Shown one piece after another: positions 13,852 through 21,153 of a stretch of DNA of 26,137 nt. Source of the stretch: a virus; IMG/VR virus record IMGVR_UViG_3300038421_000048, positions 1-26,137 of that record, one strand, 5' to 3'. Both the position numbers and the translations under genes were made by a program. Numbering within the stretch: position 1 is the first letter of the stretch; every line of letters begins with the position of its first letter. The notes beneath the pieces are model-generated. The model was not told where the DNA came from. It made no database searches and worked only from the letters and a program-made list of their open reading frames with translations.

Positions 13852-14304
13852 TCATTTGTGGTGACTGTGTCCCTTTGCCTCAGATCGCCGATCACGCCTC
13901 AGGTCCTGTCGAAGTTCTTTGAGCGTCTCGTTGACGGCCTTTAGCTCGGTTTCGATGACGGCGATCTTGTTGTCGAGTTTCGAGAAGTTCCCGATGGTAG
14001 TGTCGATGCGTTCGACGGCACGGGCGAACTCTTTGTTTCGTTCCTTGTCATCATCGAAGTTGCGTTTGAGTTCGCTTTTGACGAACTCGTTCTCACGCTT
14101 CGCCTCGGTCTGTATTCGATGTACGGCGGCCTTTAGCTCCGCGTAGGCAAAGAGCCATTGGCCGGTTGTGGAAAGCAGCGATACCACCGCAACGGCAATA
14201 CCAATCCATGCTGTTGGTGATGCTGACATAAGCCCCCGTGCCCTACTAGTAGAGCCAGCCTTCCCAGCCGGCTGGCTCTTCCCGCCCCGTTGTCGCGCAG
14301 CCAT
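13852..14304 (-). CDS. Membrane protein with coiled coil, lysis-region
   Basis: 150 residues from ATG 14304 (SD AGAGGA seven to eight bases upstream), or 125 from ATG 14229 (preceded by GGGCACGGGGGC). The longer form adds a basic, low-complexity N-terminus. Then comes one helix at about 31-53 (AWIGIAVAVVSLLSTTGQWLF) and a long coiled coil (RIQTEAKRENEFVKSELKRN..., AVIETELKAVNETLKELRQDLRRDRR) ending in a His-rich tail. Such proteins often follow phage endolysin genes and are called holin-like or spanin-like, but the function is open. A hairpin (14251-14279) lies between the two starts, so dual initiation is possible. Confidence 0.6.
   Translation of the reverse strand: MAARQRGGKSQPAGKAGSTSRARGLMSASPTAWIGIAVAVVSLLSTTGQWLFAYAELKAAVHRIQTEAKRENEFVKSELKRNFDDDKERNKEFARAVERIDTTIGNFSKLDNKIAVIETELKAVNETLKELRQDLRRDRRSEAKGHSHHK
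14251..14279 (-). other. Hairpin between two possible starts
   Basis: AGAGCCAGCC (14251-14260) pairs with GGCTGGCTCT (14270-14279), ten perfect pairs with a nine-base loop. In the longer reading it lies inside the coding region; in the shorter one it is in the leader of ATG 14229. No U-run follows on either strand. Confidence 0.45.
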
Positions 14305-14384
14305 TTAGGTATTCCTCTGTGTATGCTACCTGGGAGTGCCACGTGGGGTTAATTTACAGTAGCGAGCCAAAATGTGCAAATATT

Positions 14385-15182
14385 CTACAGGCGGGCGGCC
14401 TGGATATGCATCCAGTCGAAGTCGCGAGCCCGGCCCAGTGATAGCCAGCCCTCGGCCTCCCAAATCTCCCAGAAGCGAACGTATTCGGGCCGGGCGAACA
14501 GGGCGAGGGTGTGGTCCATCTTCAGCGAGTTGAGGGCAGCATTCCAGTCGATGGCAATGCCCCAACTGTGCATCGACCATGCACTGCCACCACGCATCTT
14601 GCGAACATTGAGTGAACCTGAGTAGAGGTTGAGCCCGAGCTCCTTGATGCGCTGTTCCCCGTACTCGGCTAGCACGGCGGCGAATACGCGGCCCGCGCTC
14701 GCCGCCACCTTCTCGTGGAGGCTGATGCGCTTGACCAGTTCATTGCCGAAGTAGATCTTGTACGGTACAGCGACCAACACTTGGTTCTCACCACGGTCAC
14801 CATAGAAGGCGGGCACGTCTTTCTGACGAGGCCACGTATTGCGGATCAAGCTGGTGGGAGGGGCAATAGGTACCGGTGGCTCGACGGGTTCTGCAGGCTC
14901 GCTGTCGCGTTGCAGAGTGATCCACGCGTCGTGGGCAGCCTCGGTACCGGGCCCGTACAGGCCGTCTATCTCGCCAACGTCGAAGCCTTGTGCTTCGAGG
15001 AAGATCTGCTCGATCGCCCTGAACTTACGGGCGTTGTCCCATCCAGCAATCACAGAGTCCGATAGTTGGCCGACAACCTGATCAATGGCCGCTCGGCTCT
15101 TGGGGCCAATCAGGCCGTCGATAGGGCCGTCGTAGACCTTGTATTCCTTCAGCCAAGTCTGTAGGGTGCGAGGGTCTATCAC
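14385..15182 (-). CDS. Endolysin: two PG-binding-like repeats plus M15 peptidase
   Basis: 265 residues from GTG 15182, chosen because AAAAGGAG lies six bases upstream; an ATG at 15209 overlaps the previous gene and would put this SD inside the coding region. The N-terminus has two peptidoglycan-binding-like repeats (about 5-40, with DGPIDGLIGPKSRAAID; about 57-88, with GEIDGLYGPGTEAAHDAW), then a proline linker. The C-terminal domain is an M15 (VanY/L-Ala-D-Glu type) zinc peptidase: SMHSWGIAID supplies H205 and D212, and DFDWMHIQ supplies H259 with a preceding acidic residue. It cleaves peptide cross-links of peptidoglycan. No signal peptide, so it depends on a holin. It is followed by membrane and spanin genes. 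Confidence 0.88.
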   Translation of the reverse strand: MIDPRTLQTWLKEYKVYDGPIDGLIGPKSRAAIDQVVGQLSDSVIAGWDNARKFRAIEQIFLEAQGFDVGEIDGLYGPGTEAAHDAWITLQRDSEPAEPVEPPVPIAPPTSLIRNTWPRQKDVPAFYGDRGENQVLVAVPYKIYFGNELVKRISLHEKVAASAGRVFAAVLAEYGEQRIKELGLNLYSGSLNVRKMRGGSAWSMHSWGIAIDWNAALNSLKMDHTLALFARPEYVRFWEIWEAEGWLSLGRARDFDWMHIQAARL

Positions 15183-15199
15183 ATTAAGCTCCTTTTGGG

Positions 15200-15856
15200 T
15201 TACCCACATTCGATGTAGCAGCTTAATAGCATGTTGCGAACGCCCTCATCATCCATATTCACGGTTACATCGGCAGGAGCCGTGTTGTAGATCTTATTGG
15301 CTAACCAAAGATCATAGGTTCCTGAAATGTAGTTGGTAACATTTTCCTCGTCGTCTTTAGCGGGGCTGAAGGATCGTGGATCTACATCACCGTTAGTGAC
15401 ATATCCTGCAAACACTACAAGCGGTTTGGTACTGGCTGAGGCGGTAACCGTCTGTGCGGTTGGATCACCCGTAGTATCCTCGGAATCAGCGTCTTGTACT
15501 GTTACCGCTGTTATCGGGACGTCCCCTCGAAAGATAAAACCAACAATGCCAGAGCCATCGCCGGTCATGCCGCTGAGTACATCGCTGTCCTCGTCTCCAC
15601 CAGCCAACTTGTAGCTTAGGATTGTTCTGTCATTGGCATTAGATATATTGAGTATTGCTGTAAAGCCTGAGGGAACTACTGTTACTGGAGTACTGGCAGC
15701 GGCAGAATGATTTATCAGAACGATTAGATCGCCCTGGCGTATATCTGCAGGGAGTGTGAATGAACTGGCAGTTGCATCATTAATCGTTGCAACTTGTGTG
15801 AGGGTTGTCAGTGCCGGAGCTGCGTTGAACCCGGTCAGTTGGTTTACTTGCAGCAT
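15200..15856 (-). CDS. Tail appendage protein, hypothetical
   Basis: 218 residues from ATG 15856 with SD TAGGAG. Predicted all-beta, rich in Thr/Val/Ala/Asp: ASSFTLPADIRQGDLIVLINHSAA, TVVPSGFTAILNISNAND, then SGIVGFIFRGDVPITAV. The 'GDLIVL....P.GFT.I' pattern is common in small proteins next to phage fibres, though I cannot name a fold. It lies between the fibre gene and the endolysin, in the same operon. Likely a fibre-associated or receptor-binding accessory protein. The SD of the endolysin follows four bases after its stop. Confidence 0.65.
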   Translation of the reverse strand: MLQVNQLTGFNAAPALTTLTQVATINDATASSFTLPADIRQGDLIVLINHSAAASTPVTVVPSGFTAILNISNANDRTILSYKLAGGDEDSDVLSGMTGDGSGIVGFIFRGDVPITAVTVQDADSEDTTGDPTAQTVTASASTKPLVVFAGYVTNGDVDPRSFSPAKDDEENVTNYISGTYDLWLANKIYNTAPADVTVNMDDEGVRNMLLSCYIECG

Positions 15857-15864
15857 GCGTGCTC

Positions 15865-17196
15865 CTAGGCATCGTTGGGTGCGTCAACATTGTAGAGCAG
15901 CTTGATCCCGATCAGCTTTGCATCGGCGGTTAGTGTGTCGTTCCCATCGCTGACGACACGGCGTACCTGGAATATAGTCAGATCATCTATAGCAGGTGTA
16001 CCATCTGGGGTCACAGCACCACTTTCTGGTCCTATGTGTAGATCGTTGGCTAGTATGAATGTATCCGAGCTACTTACCTCTACACCAAACGCCGCGTCTA
16101 GTGGATCATCGTCGTCTCTAGATACAATACCGAGACCCCATACGACACCACCAGCGCCTGACGCCGCTGTCCAGTAGGGAATAAATGTAAATGATCCTAA
16201 ATCCCAACTTTTAGGCAATGCAAGCTGGAACTGTGCACCCTCATGGGTTGTCTGATCGAAATCTAACGTGCGTAACATCACATCGTTGGTCGCCAGCTCT
16301 GTCGTGACCAAAGCTGGACCGTTAGTCGTGCGGGGAACCATTGATGTGGCTGGTATCCATATCGTATGGATACCGGTAGAGAGGGGTCGCTCACCGTTAT
16401 TCAGGTTCAGTTCTGAACCTGAAGGCATGTTGATATCGTGCCCATTGGCATTCAAGTCCCCACCCAAGGTTGGGGTCAGGTCACCCATCACTGCTGTGAG
16501 TGTTCCAGGCTGACCGGCATATGAGAATCTGAGGATATACGAGCTCTCGTTGTCATCGGTGAAGATGTTAGCCATGGCCGCTGCGCTTGCTACTAGCGGG
16601 GTGACCGTCAACTTCTTATAGCCAGTCCCATCAACCACCGTGCCGGTTACTCTGAACATGGCAAACTTGGTAGTGGGGAATGCAGGGTCGAGGATCTCTA
16701 ACACGCCTCGATTGGTTGTGCTGGCGAAGTCATCAAACGTGTTGAGCCAGCTAGAGATATCAATCTCTCCGACGTTGTTGTCATCAACGTAGAATTGAGT
16801 GACGCTGGCAAAGGTGGCGTTATTGGCCCTGAAGAATCCTATACCTGGGTCAGAGTCTGCGGTGTCAGCATCGAACATGAACCGGGCGAGGCTGTCATCG
16901 ATTACGCCGGCATCCGTCTCTGCCGAAGTGCCCACGGCCTCGTAACGCCATGTTCTGGTAAGAATACCACTGACGACTTGCACTCTATAGGCACCGCCGG
17001 CTGCGAAGAATTCTGCAAACCCGTCGTCAGCGGACGTGATCGTGAATGGGTTGGATTTGGGAACCAGCCCGTCGCGGTCGCTGTATAGGTCGGCAAGGGG
17101 CGCACCGGAGACTTCCCGGCGCACCGTGATCGTAGCGTCCTCTACGATATCGCCTTCTTCGTCGGTGATATGTTTGTGCCAGACTGCGAGTGTCAT
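15865..17196 (-). CDS. Tail fibre protein
   Basis: 443 residues from ATG 17196 (SD GAGGGG). The N-terminal 80 residues (VWHKHITDEEGDIVEDATITV, then YSDRDGLVPKSNPFTI and FFAAGGAYRVQVV) form the small beta domain that begins many siphophage fibres and attaches to the tail tip. A central GDLTPTLGGDLNANGHDI segment is a frequent fibre element, after which come beta-rich stretches (GAQFQLALPKSWDLGSFTFIPYW, VWGLGIVSRDDDD). No catalytic motif was seen, so it is a fibre and not a depolymerase. It lies directly downstream of the large tail-tip gene and probably contributes to host recognition. Confidence 0.75.
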   Translation of the reverse strand: MTLAVWHKHITDEEGDIVEDATITVRREVSGAPLADLYSDRDGLVPKSNPFTITSADDGFAEFFAAGGAYRVQVVSGILTRTWRYEAVGTSAETDAGVIDDSLARFMFDADTADSDPGIGFFRANNATFASVTQFYVDDNNVGEIDISSWLNTFDDFASTTNRGVLEILDPAFPTTKFAMFRVTGTVVDGTGYKKLTVTPLVASAAAMANIFTDDNESSYILRFSYAGQPGTLTAVMGDLTPTLGGDLNANGHDINMPSGSELNLNNGERPLSTGIHTIWIPATSMVPRTTNGPALVTTELATNDVMLRTLDFDQTTHEGAQFQLALPKSWDLGSFTFIPYWTAASGAGGVVWGLGIVSRDDDDPLDAAFGVEVSSSDTFILANDLHIGPESGAVTPDGTPAIDDLTIFQVRRVVSDGNDTLTADAKLIGIKLLYNVDAPNDA

Positions 17197-17211
17197 CGCC
17201 TATCCCCTCGA

Positions 17212-20200
17212 CTAAGCCGCCTCGCGCCAGACTAGCACAATGATGCCATCAGCGCCATCACCACCGCTGGAGCCGGGGTCGCCACCACCGCCACCACCGC
17301 CACCACCGTAGTTCCCGCCATTACCACCCTTGCCATCTGTGGCCGTGAAGGCACGACTTCCTCCGCCACCCCCGCCACCGCCGGGGCCGGCACTGATGAT
17401 AGGTGCAATGGTCTGGGTCCATATCTGTTCACCTGTGCCACCGGCTCCACCGGGCTCGACACCTTCTGAGGAGGCACTACCGTTGCCCCCGCGACCGCCG
17501 CCACCTTCCTGACCCCCTGCAGTCTCGGAGGTTCCCCCACCGAAGTTGAACCGGTTATCGCCTCCATCACCACCTGTTTGGTTACTGGGGTCTGATCCAT
17601 TCTCACCCCCGTCAGCACCACCACCGCCACCACCACCGTCTTCGCTATCGTCGGTTAGGTTCGCTCCATTGCCGCCGCCACCGTTGGGACCGGCAGCCCC
17701 GCCACCTCCACCACCCCCAGCACGGGTATCGCCCTTAGGAGCGCCGTTACCACCGTTACCACCGTTATTCTTCGTAGTTCCTGTGCCTTGCGAGGCTAGA
17801 CCACCTGTTCCACCGTCAGACGAGCCGCTCGTGCCGGCATCTCCACCCTTGGCTCCTACCGTGCTGGCAGCCAGTGTAGCGCCGTTGAACCAAGTATCTT
17901 CACCATCGTCACCAAACGCGTTACGCCCTCCACCGTCACCCCCTCGTCCGACCTGATAGGAAACACTGGCTAGTGGGGTTAGGTCTATATTTGTAGAGCT
18001 GCTATAGGCCCCACCACCGCCGCCGCCACCACCACTATCTCCATCGCCTCCACTTCCACCAGCACCAGCACCAATGCAATGGATGCTGTTATCGGCGTCA
18101 TTCCAAGTCTCAGGTACAGTGAACGAAGCTATCCCAGATGTGGCAGTTAGGAATACCGTGTTGGTGACCACGACGGTGCCAGAGGCCAGCATCTCCTCAG
18201 CCTCTACGTGGATGATACCCTCGTCGTAGCTTACCCGAGTAATCTGTATCGGTGCGCCACCCTCAACCTCAGCCCCATGCTCGTTCTGGTTTAGCCGCCA
18301 TCTCAGGCGATAGCCATTGCCGGCCGTAATCGCTGTGCCGGCATGAAGATCGAACCGGAAATTGCGGGGTGGGTCCTTGAACCTTGACAACTGGATCTGG
18401 TTGAACCGCTCGGCAGCGGTTTCAGTTTGGATGAAGGTGCCGATGGTTTTGTCGATCTCTTGGCTGCCGTATTCGAGCTCCTTCTCGAGGTCAACGGTCG
18501 CAAGGCCGTTGCGGTAGTTGTCCTCGTCATCGCCACGGTCGGCAGGGTTGCGCTGACGATAGAAAGTCCAATATTGCGACTTGCGCTTTTCGGGCTGCTC
18601 CTTTGTCTGCAGGCTGTTCAAGACAATTGCGCCCTCGTCGAACATGTCAGCGTCGGTCGAGATCTCACGAAGCACCTTCAACCGGATCAGTTGAGCCTGC
18701 TCGTCCCACCACAAGGCCAGCGCCGCCTGTTTGATAATCTCACTGAGCAGCTTCTTTACGGGGGTTGGCTCGGTGATAAGCCGGGCGTAGGCAATGTTGC
18801 CAAGATGATCAGCAGTTTCCTGCAACCATTCGGTCAATGGGATGTAGTGGTAGTCAACGCTAGCGTAGTTTTCCAGTTGGTCAGCGATGATCTCAGCTAC
18901 ATCGTCGTCATCGTAATTTATGCAGAGCTGGAACCGCTCGTCGGCCTCGTGCGAGATGGCGACCGTGTTGAATTGACCGCGCACGATTGAGAGGCTTTCA
19001 CCCGAGCGGGTGAACGTCACCACCTCCTTGCCGCCGATGCAGCCAACTCCTGATGTGGGGTATTCAGAGTCCCCGACGCTGGCCGGTGAAAGGATGGCGG
19101 TTAGCTGAGAACTGTCGATGGCGCCGGCAAGCATGCCCGTACTCAGCCGAGGCGCCATAGCCCGTTCGTCGTCGGCAAATTTGAGAATATCCTGTGCTAT
19201 GAGACTGTATCGACCGTCTCGAGGTGTGGGCCCATCGAACTTGTCGAACAGGTAGTGGAACCGGGTGAACGATTCTAGTGCTTGATCAGCATAGCCTCGA
19301 AGCAGTCTTACTGCACTGCCGCGTCGTAGCAGCTTACGTGCCCGCATGCGGCCCCAGAAGGTACCGTCATCGAAGAACTCACCCCGCTCGGCGTGTGGAT
19401 GATCTCGGAAAGTGATGCTCAGTTGGGCGCGTTTACCCAGGTCTTCACCCAGACTGATGGTAGCAGCGGTTGCAGAGACGCTGACGACGTTCGCGATGGC
19501 GTCGAAGTCGTCAGGCAGAAGTTTGTCGGGCTCGGCAAACCTCAACGTCTCATTGAGACTGCCTAACAATGACTTGACCCGGAAGTAGTTGTAATGGGCT
19601 TCAGAACCAGCCGTGAACGCGGCGATACCAACACCCCCGGCTCCTAGGATGGTACCTGCCGTGTCGTCGACGGTCAGGTCCCAATCCTCAGGCTCCTCTT
19701 CAGCATTGCCCTGCCAAATCTTGCCGCGCACCCGTACATTGTTGCCGGATAGGGTGGCAACGTCGAACCTAACCCATACCTCGTCCCCAGCATTGAGGGG
19801 GTAATCCATGCTAGCCAACACGGTACTATTGCCAGCATTTTGGAGTCTTAGGGTGAAAGTGGCACCGGTTATGCCGGCGTAGTAGAATGACGAGGGTCCT
19901 GATGAGATTCTAGCACACATCCGAACTTCTGCATTGAACCATGCAACATTGACCAGGAGCGAAACGTCTTCCATGTCGGGGGGTAGGAGCCATTGACCCA
20001 CCGTTACCGCAGAACCCGCGCCTTTTAGGAACCTCGCCGTCTTACCACTCGGAGAAGTTTCGGAGGGTAATACGATCATTGTGGCCATTGTCGGATCGGT
20101 AGCGTGTAGAAACCACCGGCTATTATCGACGGTGAGCAAATCTTCCCCGAGCACCGCAGCTTCGAACTGCGTGGCACGGAATACGTCGACGTCCAGCTCG

Positions 20201-20229
20201 ACGAGGGTAAGCGCCGTTCCAGTGGTCAC
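17212..20229 (-). CDS. Tail-tip/fibre fusion protein with glycine-rich C-terminus
   Basis: 1005 residues from GTG 20229, with SD AAGGGG eight bases upstream overlapping the previous gene's end. Residues about 40-220 look like a LamG/concanavalin-type beta sandwich (WVRFDVATLSGNNVRVRGKIW, HYNYFRVKSL). Residues about 225-690 resemble phage tail baseplate/hub proteins: RAQLSITFRDHPHAERGEFF, GRYSLIAQDILKFADD, GGKEVVTFTRSGESLSIVRG, ALWWDEQAQLIRLKVLREIS, and a late AERFNQIQLSRFKDPP. From about residue 720 to 998 the chain is extremely glycine-rich with many GGGGG runs and ends GIIVLVWREAA, like the glycine-rich domains of phage adhesins. It is the largest protein here and the likely host-contact hub of the tail tip. 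Confidence 0.8.
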   Translation of the reverse strand: MTTGTALTLVELDVDVFRATQFEAAVLGEDLLTVDNSRWFLHATDPTMATMIVLPSETSPSGKTARFLKGAGSAVTVGQWLLPPDMEDVSLLVNVAWFNAEVRMCARISSGPSSFYYAGITGATFTLRLQNAGNSTVLASMDYPLNAGDEVWVRFDVATLSGNNVRVRGKIWQGNAEEEPEDWDLTVDDTAGTILGAGGVGIAAFTAGSEAHYNYFRVKSLLGSLNETLRFAEPDKLLPDDFDAIANVVSVSATAATISLGEDLGKRAQLSITFRDHPHAERGEFFDDGTFWGRMRARKLLRRGSAVRLLRGYADQALESFTRFHYLFDKFDGPTPRDGRYSLIAQDILKFADDERAMAPRLSTGMLAGAIDSSQLTAILSPASVGDSEYPTSGVGCIGGKEVVTFTRSGESLSIVRGQFNTVAISHEADERFQLCINYDDDDVAEIIADQLENYASVDYHYIPLTEWLQETADHLGNIAYARLITEPTPVKKLLSEIIKQAALALWWDEQAQLIRLKVLREISTDADMFDEGAIVLNSLQTKEQPEKRKSQYWTFYRQRNPADRGDDEDNYRNGLATVDLEKELEYGSQEIDKTIGTFIQTETAAERFNQIQLSRFKDPPRNFRFDLHAGTAITAGNGYRLRWRLNQNEHGAEVEGGAPIQITRVSYDEGIIHVEAEEMLASGTVVVTNTVFLTATSGIASFTVPETWNDADNSIHCIGAGAGGSGGDGDSGGGGGGGGAYSSSTNIDLTPLASVSYQVGRGGDGGGRNAFGDDGEDTWFNGATLAASTVGAKGGDAGTSGSSDGGTGGLASQGTGTTKNNGGNGGNGAPKGDTRAGGGGGGGAAGPNGGGGNGANLTDDSEDGGGGGGGADGGENGSDPSNQTGGDGGDNRFNFGGGTSETAGGQEGGGGRGGNGSASSEGVEPGGAGGTGEQIWTQTIAPIISAGPGGGGGGGGSRAFTATDGKGGNGGNYGGGGGGGGGDPGSSGGDGADGIIVLVWREAA
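17236..18074 (-). repeat. Low-complexity Gly-rich coding repeat
   Basis: The DNA is built largely of GGT/GGC codon runs (on the + strand, many CCACCACCG-type stretches, e.g. 17281-17310, 17616-17640, 18010-18030). The runs encode poly-Gly blocks separated by Asp, Asn and Ser. Such tracts are prone to slippage and recombination, so this segment could vary between relatives or be difficult to assemble. Confidence 0.8.
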
Positions 20230-21117
20230 TTACGCAACCCCTTGCATGTTCAGAGTTACCGACATGAGGCCCAGGCCGGTGCCAGAGATATTGGGGGCAC
20301 TGTGACTAATGCTAGGCGTGGCATCGCCGGTCAGCCACACGTATCCAACCTCGTAGGGGTAAGAGACCGGTGCCCAGGCAAAGAAGAACGGTTCAGTCTG
20401 AGCATTCTCAACAAACTCGTCGAAGAACTCCCGGTACCAGTCAGGTGACATGAACGCAAAGTTGGCCGATGTCTCGAGCCATTGGCTTGTGATGACCCGG
20501 CCAAGGAACTGACCATCCTCGCTGCGGCCTGACAGAACATTGCTGTGTCGGCCCATCGTGATCGGTGTAAAGGCGACTTGGAGCTTGCGCTCACAGACCA
20601 GTAGCTTGCCCACGTACATGACGGCGATGCGTGGGTTCTCGGTTTCACCCGAGTTGGTGATTGTAAGCATCAGCTTGATCGCGATGTAGCTTCCAGTCTC
20701 GAAGCGGACCAGCACCGCGTTGTCGTTCTCAAGTATGAAGTCTTGTGTGAGTGAGAAGTATACGGGATCATCGTTGGCGTCGCGCCCGGTGGCACCGAAC
20801 ACCTGTAGGCTGAACCGTTCTGTACCCAGGTTGTGCTTGGCGAAGGCGAGGTAGTCTACATCGTTGAGGCCATCTAGAGTAACCTCAAGGAAGACGTCCG
20901 ATCCCTCAGCATCTGCTTGCCACCTTGCGGCCGTGCTAGGGTTGGCAAGATTGCTGGCTGGCCAGTCGGTATTGTCTGCGCTTGTATCAGGATCATTGAC
21001 CAAGCCTGAGCGAACCGAGCCGGCGGTGATCAAAGTTTCCCAGCCGATCACGGGGTTGTCCGCATCGAACTCTTGTTCTTGGCTGACAACTAGACTGTCC
21101 GAGATGATGATCGGCAT
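20230..21117 (-). CDS. Distal tail/minor tail protein
   Basis: 295 residues from ATG 21117, immediately after the tape measure gene in transcription order, the usual place of the distal-tail (Dit-like) protein. The N-terminal part (WPASNLANPSTAARWQADAEGSD, then DVFLEVTLDGLNDVDYLAFAKHNLG) resembles a discoidin-like beta sandwich. The C-terminal part includes VCERKLQVAFTPITMGRHSN, FMSPDWYREFFDEFVENAQTEPFFFAW and a closing VTLNMQGVA. No enzymatic motif. It likely forms the ring joining the tail tube to the tip protein. Its leader carries the GCACGGGGGC block. Identification by position and beta-rich layout, not by a diagnostic motif. Confidence 0.65.
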   Translation of the reverse strand: MPIIISDSLVVSQEQEFDADNPVIGWETLITAGSVRSGLVNDPDTSADNTDWPASNLANPSTAARWQADAEGSDVFLEVTLDGLNDVDYLAFAKHNLGTERFSLQVFGATGRDANDDPVYFSLTQDFILENDNAVLVRFETGSYIAIKLMLTITNSGETENPRIAVMYVGKLLVCERKLQVAFTPITMGRHSNVLSGRSEDGQFLGRVITSQWLETSANFAFMSPDWYREFFDEFVENAQTEPFFFAWAPVSYPYEVGYVWLTGDATPSISHSAPNISGTGLGLMSVTLNMQGVA

Positions 21118-21121
21118 CCTG

Positions 21122-21131
21122 GCCCCCGTGC
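21122..21131 (-). promoter_or_regulatory. GCACGGGGGC leader element
   Basis: Read leftward GCACGGGGGC ends four bases before ATG 21117. The same 10-mer precedes ATG 11736 and ATG 14229. It contains a G-rich SD-like core and is probably the ribosome-binding region; a wider regulatory role is unproven. Confidence 0.4.
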
Positions 21132-21153
21132 ACGCGCAGCGGTATCGGTAGCA

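Noticed and set aside
15183-15209. ATG 15209 as the endolysin start
   Set aside because: It would overlap the previous gene and bury the AAAAGGAG that is ideally placed for GTG 15182.
17546-17956. Proline-rich + strand frame
   Set aside because: Complement of GGN codons is NCC, so poly-Gly coding produces poly-Pro on the other strand. Not an independent gene.
18427-18990. 187-codon + strand frame inside the tail-tip gene
   Set aside because: Lies entirely antisense to a recognisable hub region with no initiation signal; its hydrophobic Val-rich look is what the complement of Asp/Asn/Thr codons gives.
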